Source: Mycoplana azooxidifex (lineage in GTDB: Bacteria > Pseudomonadota > Alphaproteobacteria > Rhizobiales > Rhizobiaceae). From it: a stretch of 64,000 nt of DNA. The notes below the pieces were generated by a model. It did no database searches, was not told the DNA's origin, and saw nothing but the letters and a program-made list of their open reading frames with translations. Below, piece by piece: positions 25,901 through 34,012 of this stretch. The position numbers and the translations under genes are program-made. The DNA lies in NCBI RefSeq assembly GCF_014196765.1, contig NZ_JACIEE010000001.1:558001-622000 (forward strand), read 5' to 3'. The number at the start of each line of letters is the position of its first letter. The stretch's first letter is position 1.

Positions 25901-26850
25901 CCACCCATCCGGCATCGCCGAAAATCGCCCCCCGCAACGAGATCGGACTCGGCCTGACGCTGATGGTCGTCTCCGTGCTGATCGCTCCGGTGATCGACAT
26001 CTTCTCCAAGCTCGCGGTGGTCGATGTCCCCGCCACGGTGATCACACTGTGCCGCTTCCTGTTCCAGACGCTGACGCTGGTGCCGATCGTGCTGTGGCGC
26101 AGCACGCTGTTCGACCTTACCCGCAGGAAGGTGGCGCTGCATGCGGTGCGCGGCCTGATGACGGCGATCGTGATGATCAGCTTCGTCACCGCGCTCGCCG
26201 TCATGGAAGTTGCCGATGCGCTGGCGATCTTCTTCGTCGAGCCGATCATCCTGACGATTCTCGGCGCGATCTTCCTGAAGGAGACGATCGGCTGGCGGCG
26301 CTACACGGCATGTGCCGTCGGCTTCCTGGGCGCGCTGCTCGTCATCCAGCCGAGCCTGCAGGAAGTGGGCCTCGTCGCGCTGCTGCCGATCGTGTCGGCC
26401 TTCGCCTTAGCGGTGTACCTGCTGATCACCCGGCTTGCCGCACAGAGTGAGGACCCGTGGTCCATGCAGCTTCACACCGGCCTGTGGGGCGCAGGCTTCG
26501 CCGGCCTCGCCCTTCTTGTCGGCGGCTCGCTGGGCTGGCCCGCCTTCACGCCCGTCCTGCCCCAGGGCGATGCGGCACTCTATATCGTCGGCGCCGGCAT
26601 CGCTGCGACCATTTCCGGCATCTTCGGCGCCTATGCCTACCGCAACGCCCCGGCCTCCGTGCTGGCGCCGTTGCAATATCTCGAGATCGTCTCGGCCACA
26701 GCACTCGGCTGGTGGGTGTTCGGCGACCTGCCCGATCCGCTGAAATGGCTCGGCATCTCGATCATCATCGGCTCCGGCCTCTACGTCATCTGGCGCGAAC
26801 ACAAGCTGCGCAAGCGCACCACGCTCCCCCCGATGCCGCCACTCGCCTGA
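25897..26850 (+). CDS. EamA/DMT-family transporter
   Basis: 317 residues with ten predicted membrane helices. Typical segments are VDVPATVITLCRFLFQTLTLVPIVL, VMEVADALAIFFVEPIILTILGAIFLKETIGWRRY (end of the first EamA half) and NAPASVLAPLQYLEIVSATALGWWVFGDLPDPLKWLG (second half). This is the RhaT/SAM-transporter-like DMT group, and its substrate is not readable. It overlaps the lipase gene by 4 nt, so the two are coupled and may share a substrate or product, for example a released lipid headgroup. Confidence 0.86.
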   Translation: MTTHPASPKIAPRNEIGLGLTLMVVSVLIAPVIDIFSKLAVVDVPATVITLCRFLFQTLTLVPIVLWRSTLFDLTRRKVALHAVRGLMTAIVMISFVTALAVMEVADALAIFFVEPIILTILGAIFLKETIGWRRYTACAVGFLGALLVIQPSLQEVGLVALLPIVSAFALAVYLLITRLAAQSEDPWSMQLHTGLWGAGFAGLALLVGGSLGWPAFTPVLPQGDAALYIVGAGIAATISGIFGAYAYRNAPASVLAPLQYLEIVSATALGWWVFGDLPDPLKWLGISIIIGSGLYVIWREHKLRKRTTLPPMPPLA

Positions 26851-27007
26851 AGCCGCAAAAATTGCGCAAAGCCAAAGGGTAAGTCCCAAGGCTCATCAAC
26901 CCATGCGGCCTTGGTGCTATCTCCGCGCCGGCCTTTTTGTTATCCAGATCCCCTGCGTCGCAAAAGAGAATCCGAAAAGGACGGCGGCGACGGCAAGGAG
27001 GATACCG

Positions 27008-28204
27008 ATGGACGAGAAGAACCTGCCGCTTTCCGGCATCCGCGTCATCGAGCTTGCGCGCGTCCTCGCCGGCCCCTGGGCCGGCCAGATGCTGGCCGAT
27101 CTCGGCGCCGACGTGATCAAGGTCGAAAACCCGGACGGCGGCGACGACACCCGCGCCTGGGGCCCGCCCTTCGTCACCGGCGGGGACGGCGAGAACCTCT
27201 CGGCCGCCTATTATCATTCGACCAACCGCAACAAGCGCTCGATCACCGCCGACTTCCGTTCCGAGGAAGGCCTGGCGATCGTCCGGCGGCTGGTGCGCAC
27301 GGCCGACGTCGTCATCGAGAACTTCAAGGTCGGCGGGCTGAAGAAATACGGCCTCGACTATGAAAGCCTCGCCGCAGAGAACCCCCGGCTCGTCTATTGC
27401 TCCATCACCGGCTTCGGCCAGGACGGCCCCTATGCCGCCCGCGCCGGCTACGACTACATCGTCCAGGGCATGTCCGGCTTCATGTCGGTGACCGGAGCTG
27501 CGGATGGCGAGCCGATGAAGGCGGGCGTTGCCATTGCCGACATCTTCACCGGCATCTATGCCGTGACCGCGATCCAGGCAGCCCTCATCCATGCGATGCG
27601 CACCGGCAGGGGCCAACACGTCGACATGGCGCTGCTCGACGTCCAGTCCGCGGTCATGGCCAACCAGAACATGAACTACCTCGTCTCCGGCACAGCACCC
27701 ACCCGGCTCGGCAACGCCCATCCCAACATCACCCCCTACGAGGTGATCGGGACGGCCGACGGCCACATGATCCTCGCCGTCGGCAATGACGGCCAGTTCC
27801 AGCGCCTCTGCGCGATCCTTGGTCTGGACGGGCCCGCTGCCGACGAGCGCTTCGCCACCAATCGCTCGCGCGTCAGGCACCGCGAGGCGCTGCGCCCGCT
27901 GATCCTGGAGCGCAGCCGGCAGTGGGCCAAGGCGGCGCTTCTGAAGGCTTGCGAGGAAAACGGCGTGCCCGCCGGGCCGATCAATTCGATTGCCGAGACC
28001 TTCGACGACCCGCAGGTCAAGGCGCGTGGCATGCGCCTCGACCTTGCCGACCGCGACGGAAACCTGATCCCCGGCGTGCGCACGCCGATCGTCTTTTCCG
28101 AGACGCCGCTCGTCTACGAGCATCCGAGCCCGCGGCTCGGCGAGCACACGGACGAGATCCTGGCCGAACTGGAAAGCATCGAAGCAGAAAGGAAATCCGC
28201 ATGA
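27008..28204 (+). CDS. Family III CoA-transferase (CaiB/BaiF)
   Basis: 398-residue CoA-transferase that moves CoA between carboxylic acids through an enzyme-bound aspartyl anhydride. It has the family opening LPLSGIRVIELARVLAGPWAGQMLADLGADVIKVENPDGGDDTRAWGPPF, the Asp nucleophile in GQHVDMALLDVQSAVMANQ (about residue 200), and GYDYIVQGMSGFMSVTG. Formyl-CoA, succinyl-CoA or carnitine-type substrates are all possible. The start follows AAGGAG. Its stop overlaps the downstream TPP enzyme start (ATGA), a strong sign of a two-step pathway. Confidence 0.9.
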   Translation: MDEKNLPLSGIRVIELARVLAGPWAGQMLADLGADVIKVENPDGGDDTRAWGPPFVTGGDGENLSAAYYHSTNRNKRSITADFRSEEGLAIVRRLVRTADVVIENFKVGGLKKYGLDYESLAAENPRLVYCSITGFGQDGPYAARAGYDYIVQGMSGFMSVTGAADGEPMKAGVAIADIFTGIYAVTAIQAALIHAMRTGRGQHVDMALLDVQSAVMANQNMNYLVSGTAPTRLGNAHPNITPYEVIGTADGHMILAVGNDGQFQRLCAILGLDGPAADERFATNRSRVRHREALRPLILERSRQWAKAALLKACEENGVPAGPINSIAETFDDPQVKARGMRLDLADRDGNLIPGVRTPIVFSETPLVYEHPSPRLGEHTDEILAELESIEAERKSA

Positions 28205-29886
28205 CGCAGCAAGAGGCAGGGCTTGTGCCGCAAACAGGCAGGACCGGCGGACAGTTGATCGTCGAGGCGCTCGCAGCCAACGGCGTGAAGCGCGTCTCCT
28301 GCGTTCCCGGCGAAAGCTTCCTGGCGGTGCTCGATGCGCTGCACGATACCGACATCGACGTGCTCGTCTGCCGCCAGGAAGGCGGGGCGGCGATGATGGC
28401 CGACTGCTGGGGCCGGCTGACCGGTGAGCCTGGCATCTGCATGGTCACCCGCGGCCCGGGCGCCACCAACGCCTCGGCAGGCCTCCATATCGCCCGGCAG
28501 GATTCGATCCCGATGATCCTGTTCATCGGCCAGGTCCAGCGCGAGGCGCGCGAACGCGAGGCCTTCCAGGAGATCGAATACCGCCGCGCCTTCACCGAGG
28601 TCGCCAAGTGGGTGGCCGAGATCGACGATGCCAAGCGCATTCCCGAGTTCGTCACCCGCGCCTTTGCGGTGGCGACGTCCGGGCGGCCGGGCCCGGTCGT
28701 GCTGGCGCTGCCGGAGGACATGCTGACCGATAGGGTCGAGGCGGTGGCAGCCAGGCCCTACGTTCCGGTCGAGGCCCATCCGGGGCCAGCGCAGGTCGCC
28801 CGCCTTAAGGCGCTGCTGGAGAAGGCCGAGCGGCCGCTCGTCGTCCTCGGCGGCACGCGCTGGGACGAGGAAAGCGTCGCCGGCATCACGGCCTTCGCGG
28901 AGCGCTGGTCCCTGCCCGTCGCCTGCTCTTTCCGGCGGCAGATGCTGTTCGACCACCTGCATCCGAACTATGCCGGCGATTCCGGCATCGGCATCAATCC
29001 GGCGCTGGCCAAGGAAATCCGTGGCTCCGATCTCGTGCTCATGCTGGGCGGCCGCTATTCCGAGATGCCCTCCTCCGGCTATACGCTGGTCGACAGCCCC
29101 TACCCGCAGCAGACCTTCGTCCACGTCCACCCCGATCCGTCCGAACTCGGCCGCGTCTATCGTCCCGACCTTGCGATCTGCGCCGGCCCGGCGGATTTCG
29201 TCGCAGCGCTGGCCGGGCTTTCGCCCGCTGCCTCTCCCCGCTGGGCGGATCGGACGAAGGCCATGCATGCCGCCTATCGCGCCTGGTCGACGCCGCCCAC
29301 CGCCGGGCCCGGCGACGTCCACATGGGGCCGATCATGGCGTGGATCGAGGAGAACGTCCCGCAGGACGCGATCTTCACCAACGGCGCCGGCAACTATGCC
29401 ACCTGGGTGCATCGCTTCCACCGCTTCCGCCGCTTCGCCACACAGGCGGCCCCCACCTCCGGCTCTATGGGCTACGGCCTGCCGGCAGCGGTTGCGGCCA
29501 AGCAGCTTTTCCCTAAGCGCGAGGTGGTCTGCTTTGCCGGCGACGGCTGCTTCCTCATGCACGGCCAGGAGTTCGCCACCGCCGTCCGCTACGGCCTGCC
29601 GATCATCGCGATCGTGGTCAACAACGGCATGTACGGCACGATCCGCATGCACCAGGAACGCGAATATCCCGGCCGCGTCAGCTCCACAGGGCTGACCAAT
29701 CCGGATTTCGCCGCCCTCGCGGCCTCCTACGGCGGCCACGGCGAGACGGTCTCAAGAACGGAGGAATTCGCCCCCGCCTACCTGCGCGCCCGCGCCAGCG
29801 GCAAGCCCGCGATCATCGAGGTGAAGCTCGACCCGGAAGCCCTCACGCCAACGCGCACGCTGTCGCAGATCAGGGATGGTAGATAG
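28201..29886 (+). CDS. Thiamine-diphosphate enzyme, acetolactate synthase-like
   Basis: 561-residue ThDP enzyme of the acetolactate synthase/oxalyl-CoA decarboxylase class. The N-terminal PYR domain carries the catalytic Glu in CRQEGGAAMMADCWGRLTG (about residue 61), and the C-terminal PP domain has the ThDP motif GDGCFLMHGQEFATAVRYGLPIIAIVVNN. Coupling to a family III CoA-transferase recalls frc-oxc oxalate pairs. However, the CoA-binding residues typical of oxalyl-CoA decarboxylase are not obvious and the sequence is nearer to acetolactate synthase-like proteins. A 2-hydroxyacyl-CoA lyase or a 2-oxoacid carboligase is possible. Confidence 0.85.
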   Translation: MTQQEAGLVPQTGRTGGQLIVEALAANGVKRVSCVPGESFLAVLDALHDTDIDVLVCRQEGGAAMMADCWGRLTGEPGICMVTRGPGATNASAGLHIARQDSIPMILFIGQVQREAREREAFQEIEYRRAFTEVAKWVAEIDDAKRIPEFVTRAFAVATSGRPGPVVLALPEDMLTDRVEAVAARPYVPVEAHPGPAQVARLKALLEKAERPLVVLGGTRWDEESVAGITAFAERWSLPVACSFRRQMLFDHLHPNYAGDSGIGINPALAKEIRGSDLVLMLGGRYSEMPSSGYTLVDSPYPQQTFVHVHPDPSELGRVYRPDLAICAGPADFVAALAGLSPAASPRWADRTKAMHAAYRAWSTPPTAGPGDVHMGPIMAWIEENVPQDAIFTNGAGNYATWVHRFHRFRRFATQAAPTSGSMGYGLPAAVAAKQLFPKREVVCFAGDGCFLMHGQEFATAVRYGLPIIAIVVNNGMYGTIRMHQEREYPGRVSSTGLTNPDFAALAASYGGHGETVSRTEEFAPAYLRARASGKPAIIEVKLDPEALTPTRTLSQIRDGR

Positions 29887-29930
29887 ACCGGGATGCAAAC
29901 GCCGCGGCGGCCGCGGCGCCACTTGACGTC

Positions 29931-30035
29931 GTCATGCTCGGGCCTGTCCCGAGCCTCTGACCACGCATCAAAATCCGTTTGCTTTCAGCATCTTGACGAC
30001 CGGCACCAGATCCTCGGCACAAGGCCGAGCATGAC
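29931..30035. repeat. Palindromic intergenic mosaic element, copy 1 (RIME-like)
   Basis: 105 bp with terminal inverted arms GTCATGCTCGG and CCGAGCATGAC and internal hairpins GCTCGGGCCTGTCCCGAGC and CTCGGCACAAGGCCGAG. The size and plan recall Rhizobium-specific intergenic mosaic elements of about 108 bp. It is noncoding and lies downstream of the TPP enzyme gene. Confidence 0.75.
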
Positions 30036-30089
30036 GATGCGTGTCTTGGCGACCGCCCATCTGGATCACAGACTGCACCGCCCCAGGCC

Positions 30090-30203
30090 GTCACCCTCGG
30101 CCTTGTGCCGAGAGTCTGATGCCGTCAAACCAAGATGTGTGACTGAATAATCTCTCAATTTCGGCGATGTGGCCAGATGCTCGGCACAAGGCCGAGCATG
30201 ACG
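30090..30203. repeat. Palindromic intergenic mosaic element, copy 2 (RIME-like)
   Basis: About 114 bp ending with the same CTCGGCACAAGGCCGAGCAT arm as copy 1, and starting with the inverse CTCGGCCTTGTGCCGAG. Copies 1 and 2 fill the 29887-30287 gap, which holds no gene. Confidence 0.72.
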
Positions 30204-30287
30204 GTCGAGACAGTGGCCGGGCACCGCAAACCAGGACATGTGGCGCGGTTTGTCACGTGGCACGGAGTGTGGCCGGCCTATCGAGGC

Positions 30288-30626
30288 TCAGCCCCGCAGG
30301 TGCTGGGTCTGGCCGTAGATGTTGGTGGAACGGGCGCCGGAGCGGCAATAGCCGAGCATCGGCCGCGGCAGTTCGTCGAGCGCGTCGACCATGGCGGAGA
30401 CGGCGTCCGCGGTGACCCCCATCGGGCCGACCGGGATGTGCCGGATCTCGAGGCCGAGCTCCTGGGCGCGGGCCGCGATCGCGGCGAACTCCGGCTGGTC
30501 CGGGCTCTCATGATCCGGCCGGTGGGAGACGATCGACTTGAATCCCATCGCCTTGATCTCGTCCAGTTCGTCGACTGTGATCTGGCCGGAGACCGAGTAC
30601 TCGTCGTTGATCGGGCGGATATCCAT
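30288..30626 (-). CDS. TIGR01244/DUF442 phosphatase-fold protein
   Basis: 112-residue single-domain protein of the family also found fused to beta-lactamase-like sulfur dioxygenases (Blh) in rhizobia. The motif LGYCRSGARSTNIYG gives a Cys-x4-Arg loop (CRSGAR, about residue 94), as in rhodanese and tyrosine-phosphatase folds. The opening YSVSGQITVDELDEIKAMGFKSIVSHRPDHE is diagnostic. It could act as a sulfurtransferase or phosphatase. Here it stands alone, with no Blh or sulfide gene beside it. Confidence 0.85.
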   Translation of the reverse strand: MDIRPINDEYSVSGQITVDELDEIKAMGFKSIVSHRPDHESPDQPEFAAIAARAQELGLEIRHIPVGPMGVTADAVSAMVDALDELPRPMLGYCRSGARSTNIYGQTQHLRG

Positions 30627-30731
30627 GATGCGAACCCTTCGAAAAAATTGTCGGCTTCGGTGTAGGCCGCGCGGTGCCGGGCGTCAATCGCCCGCCATTG
30701 CGACAGAGGGCGCCAGAGTGCGGCAGGTCCG

Positions 30732-31586
30732 CTACCTGAGCTCGAAGGACAGGCCGTAGCTGACCGCCTCGCCGGGCGCGAAATCCTTCATCTCGCCGGA
30801 TGCGATCAGTTCGGCCCGCCCCGCCTGGCGGTGCGAGACCGGCTCGATCCCCAGCACATGACAGCCGGGCGACTGGTTGCGCCAGACCTGCAGGTAGGAA
30901 AGCGTATCAGTGCGAAAGCGCACATGCAGGGTGCGCCCGCCGAGTGCCGCGATTGGGCCGATCGCGACGTCCGCCCAGCCGTGCTGCGATGTCTCCTGGG
31001 CAGGGACGCAGAAGATCTTCATGTCGCCCTCGCCGAAGCGCCAGGGCAGGCTGCCCCCCTCGATCATCGCGCCGGTCAGCCGCGTGCCCTCGTCGAACAG
31101 CCGCGTGTTGAAATTGATGTGGTACATCGCAACCGGCGGCCAGGGCCGCTCGCCCGTATTGGTCACGACGTCGTCGAGCGTGATGTGGCCGGTCGTACGG
31201 TCGGCCCGCCAGAGCCGCTTCAGCTCCGCCGTCTCGCCGTTGGCGAGCGACACCGGGACGCGGGCCGAGCAGACGACCTCGCCCTCGTCCTCCTCGTAGA
31301 GGATGTCCATGGCGGGATGGGAGGACAGCGAGCCGTGCAGCGGATAGAACTGGCCCTCGGTACCGCCCTCCACCGGCTCGGGATGACGGATATGGTCCGG
31401 GCCGCAGGTGAACATGAAGCCGGGCAGCGCCCTGTCGATGCGCGGGTCGCCATCCGAGGGGATCGCCGATCCCGGCGCCAGGTTTATGCCGAAGAAGATC
31501 GCGTCCCGGAGATCGAGCGCGGACTGCGAATCAAGCGCTATGTCGAAGCTGTGCGCTCCGTTCTCGGCGGTCAGGGCAAGGGTCAT
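30732..31586 (-). CDS. DUF4432 galactose-mutarotase-like protein
   Basis: 284-residue beta-sandwich protein of the aldose 1-epimerase superfamily (DUF4432). Supporting segments are ALPGFMFTCGPDHIRHP, FYPLHGSLSSHPA (a mutarotase-type His), WPPVAMYHINFNTRLFDEGTRL (a second conserved His) and VWRNQSPGCHVLGIEPVSHRQAGR. It probably binds or epimerises a sugar or sugar acid. No sugar catabolic genes are adjacent. The gene is divergent from the L,D-transpeptidase; a short palindrome GATTCC-N6-GGAATC lies about 50 bp upstream, at 31634-31651. Confidence 0.8.
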   Translation of the reverse strand: MTLALTAENGAHSFDIALDSQSALDLRDAIFFGINLAPGSAIPSDGDPRIDRALPGFMFTCGPDHIRHPEPVEGGTEGQFYPLHGSLSSHPAMDILYEEDEGEVVCSARVPVSLANGETAELKRLWRADRTTGHITLDDVVTNTGERPWPPVAMYHINFNTRLFDEGTRLTGAMIEGGSLPWRFGEGDMKIFCVPAQETSQHGWADVAIGPIAALGGRTLHVRFRTDTLSYLQVWRNQSPGCHVLGIEPVSHRQAGRAELIASGEMKDFAPGEAVSYGLSFELR

Positions 31587-31793
31587 GTCTTCTCCCGGAA
31601 TCGTCTTTTGTGCGATGCTAGCCCAGGGCCAAAGATTCCGATACCGGAATCGATGGTCGTTCCGGTACCAATCGGACGAAGGTAACCGCTTGCAAAGGCT
31701 GCGGAACCGGAGAAATCCTGGGGCGTTATGCTGTCGACCGGCACGGCAGGAGAGACGTGACAGGCCGGCCGTGAAAAAGGCAAGAAGCGGTGA

Positions 31794-31812
31794 TTAGCAG
31801 TCCTTTAACCAT
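31794..31812 (+). promoter_or_regulatory. CtrA-like box TTAG-N7-TTAACCAT upstream of the L,D-transpeptidase
   Basis: TTAG (31794-31797), 7 nt, then TTAACCAT (31805-31812), against the CtrA consensus TTAA-N7-TTAA with its frequent CCAT extension. It lies 76 bp before the start, within the 31587-31887 gap that otherwise holds no gene. Confidence 0.65.
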
Positions 31813-31887
31813 CGTTTCACATTTTCCATATTAACGTCGAAATTGAGTGCCACGTCCCAAACATAGCGCTGACGACAGGTTGAACCC

Positions 31888-33342
31888 GTGAATTCCGTTT
31901 TGAAAACAAGTATTTCCCTGCTCACCCTGACGGCGCTGCTGGCTGCCGTGCCCGCCGGCGCGCAGACGCACGATGGCGATGGGAACGGGCGGACGGTGCT
32001 GGTGACGCCGCAAGGCGATTTCCTCGACTATATTCCCGCCGACGGCAGCGTGCGCGCCGCGCGCGACCGCCAGGGTCGTAGGGTCTATGTCGACGCCTGG
32101 GGAGACCTCGTCGCCACCGAAATGCAGGTCCAGCGCGACTACTCCGGCAACGACCGGCGCGACATGCGCCGCAACCGTTACCGGCAGGTCGAGGGCTATC
32201 CGGAAACCGCGCCGGACTATTTCCCGCCCGCACCGGGTGAAGGCGGTTTCAGTGGCGACCTGACGACGGGGGCGGTGCCCGACTATCGGGACCGCGAGCC
32301 GGGCGCAGTCGATCGCTCCGACCTCCCCCAGCCGATGCCGGGCGAAGCCTATCCGCAACAGCCGCCCCAGGGTTACGGAGAGGGTTTCGGGCAGGGCTAC
32401 GGCATGGACGACATGGCCGCCTTACCCGACGCGCCGATGGACAGGCAGGAATTCGTGCCCGGGCCGCAGTTTCCGCCGGCGACCGCGATCGGCCAGAAAT
32501 CCTCCGCCGAAGTGACGGCCCTGCAGGTCTTCCTCGATCGCGAAGGCTTTTCGCCGGGCGTGATCGACGGCAGGAAGGGCTCCAACGTCGTAAAGGCGAT
32601 CGAGGCCTGGCAGCTCGCCAACGGCGAGACGCTCGATCCGAACGACACCGATTCGATCGTGGAACGGCTGCACCTGAACGGCGGCATGCCGTTCACCACC
32701 TACGAGATTACCGCTGCCGATGCCGCGGGCCCCTACGTGGCGTCGATCCCCGAGGACTATGCTCACAAGGCAGCGCTGCCTGCGCTCTCCTATACCTCCA
32801 CGACGGAGGCCCTGGCCGAGCGCTTCCACATGGACGAGAACTACCTGAAGGAGATGAACCCCGGCGTGGACTTCACCATTCCCGGCACGATCGTCAAGGT
32901 GATCAACGTCGGCGAGCCGAAGAAGGCCAAGGTCGCCCGCATCCTCGCCGACAAGGGCCGCAAGCAGGTCCTCGCCTATGACGACACGGGGGCCCTGGTC
33001 GCGGCCTATCCGGCCAGCATCGGCTCGTCGGACACCCCCTCGCCCTCCGGCACGGTGTCGGTGGAGCGCATCGCCTTCAACCCGAACTACACCTACAATC
33101 CGAAGATCAATTTCCAGCAGGGCGAGAACGACAGGGTGCTGACCCTGCAGCCGGGCCCGAACGGCCCCGTCGGCACCATCTGGATCGCGTTGTCGAAGCC
33201 CACCTACGGCATCCACGGCACGCCAGAGCCGTCCAAGATCGGCAAGACCCAGAGCCACGGCTGCATCCGCCTGACCAACTGGGACGCGACCGAACTCGCC
33301 AAGATGGCCTCGAAGGGCGTCACGGTCGAATTCGTGGATTGA
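31888..33342 (+). CDS. L,D-transpeptidase (YkuD) with peptidoglycan-binding domain
   Basis: 484 residues: signal peptide ending VPAGA (about 24), a long Pro/Gly/Tyr-rich linker (about 80-190), a PG_binding_1 domain (SSAEVTALQVFLDREGFSPGVIDG, about 207-230), a LysM-like segment (TTEALAERFHMDENYLKEMNPGVDF) and a YkuD domain with active site IHGTPEPSKIGKTQSHGCIRLTN (Cys about residue 461). It makes 3-3 crosslinks or attaches proteins to murein, important in polar-growing rhizobia. It starts with GTG. A CtrA-like box suggests cell-cycle timing. Confidence 0.92.
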   Translation: MNSVLKTSISLLTLTALLAAVPAGAQTHDGDGNGRTVLVTPQGDFLDYIPADGSVRAARDRQGRRVYVDAWGDLVATEMQVQRDYSGNDRRDMRRNRYRQVEGYPETAPDYFPPAPGEGGFSGDLTTGAVPDYRDREPGAVDRSDLPQPMPGEAYPQQPPQGYGEGFGQGYGMDDMAALPDAPMDRQEFVPGPQFPPATAIGQKSSAEVTALQVFLDREGFSPGVIDGRKGSNVVKAIEAWQLANGETLDPNDTDSIVERLHLNGGMPFTTYEITAADAAGPYVASIPEDYAHKAALPALSYTSTTEALAERFHMDENYLKEMNPGVDFTIPGTIVKVINVGEPKKAKVARILADKGRKQVLAYDDTGALVAAYPASIGSSDTPSPSGTVSVERIAFNPNYTYNPKINFQQGENDRVLTLQPGPNGPVGTIWIALSKPTYGIHGTPEPSKIGKTQSHGCIRLTNWDATELAKMASKGVTVEFVD

Positions 33343-33507
33343 TTGCAGGCCGGGGGCCACCGTAAGGCAGCGGGCCGGCGCCAGGACGCCCGCGTCTTCG
33401 CCGGACCCTGCCGGGTCAGCTGCGGCCTGTCAGCCTTTTCGGATCGTCGATGTAGCGCGTCTGTCTGCGAAGACGCCGACTGCACGCAACCTCGATACCC
33501 CGAATTC

Positions 33508-33945
33508 CTATCCCCGGTCGGCGCGGAAGCCGGCGCCCGGCCGCCGCTGCGAGCGCGTATGGGACGCCACCCGCAGCAGCCTGCGAAACTTCGGGCACTC
33601 CATGTGGCTTTCCGCCGGGCATTCGGCCACGTGCCGAAGCGCGTCTCTGAGCGTGATCAGCCTCCGGATCTGGACCTCGAGCTTGTCGGCACGCGCATGA
33701 AGGGCGGCGCGCGGCAGCTCGGCTGCGCCATCCCTGCCGAACACGCCCCTGATCTCGTCCAGGCTGAACCCCGCCGTCTTTCCGAGGGATATCAACGCGA
33801 GCTGAGTCAGTGCCTCGGGCCCGTACTGGCGCCGCAGCCCGTGCCGTCCGAGCGAGACGATCAGCCCGACCTCCTCGTAATAGCGCAGCGTCGAGGGCGG
33901 CACGCCGCTTCGTTCCGATAGCACGCCGATGTCGAGAAGTTTCAT
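33508..33945 (-). CDS. MerR-family transcriptional regulator
   Basis: 145 residues. The MerR winged helix is LLDIGVLSERSGVPPSTLRYYEEVGLIVSLGRHGLRRQYGPEAL (about 2-46), followed by a dimerisation coiled coil (AALHARADKLEVQIRRLITLRDALRHVAEC). Only two Cys are present (ECPAESHMEC), so the four-Cys iron-sulfur site of SoxR is absent. It is divergent from an MFS efflux gene with a SoxR-box-like palindrome directly upstream. The ATG at 33945 starts at the conserved domain. Confidence 0.88.
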   Translation of the reverse strand: MKLLDIGVLSERSGVPPSTLRYYEEVGLIVSLGRHGLRRQYGPEALTQLALISLGKTAGFSLDEIRGVFGRDGAAELPRAALHARADKLEVQIRRLITLRDALRHVAECPAESHMECPKFRRLLRVASHTRSQRRPGAGFRADRG

Positions 33946-33951
33946 GCTTGA

Positions 33952-33969
33952 CCTCAAGTTGACTTGAAG
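33952..33969. promoter_or_regulatory. SoxR-box-like operator between merR and MFS genes
   Basis: CCTCAAGTTGACTTGAAG differs at two positions from the classical SoxR box CCTCAAGTTAACTTGAGG. On the plus strand it sits in the 19-20 nt gap between a -35-like TTGACC (33948) and a -10-like CACAGT/ACAGTA (33973), the overlong spacer typical of MerR-activated promoters. Confidence 0.7.
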
Positions 33970-34012
33970 TGGCACAGTAGCAGCCACCCGAAACTCCAAC
34001 AAGAGGAACTGC

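Noticed and set aside
29887-30287. Possible CRISPR array
   Set aside because: The repeats are only two, palindromic at the ends, with no regular spacers and no cas genes. They fit intergenic mosaic elements.
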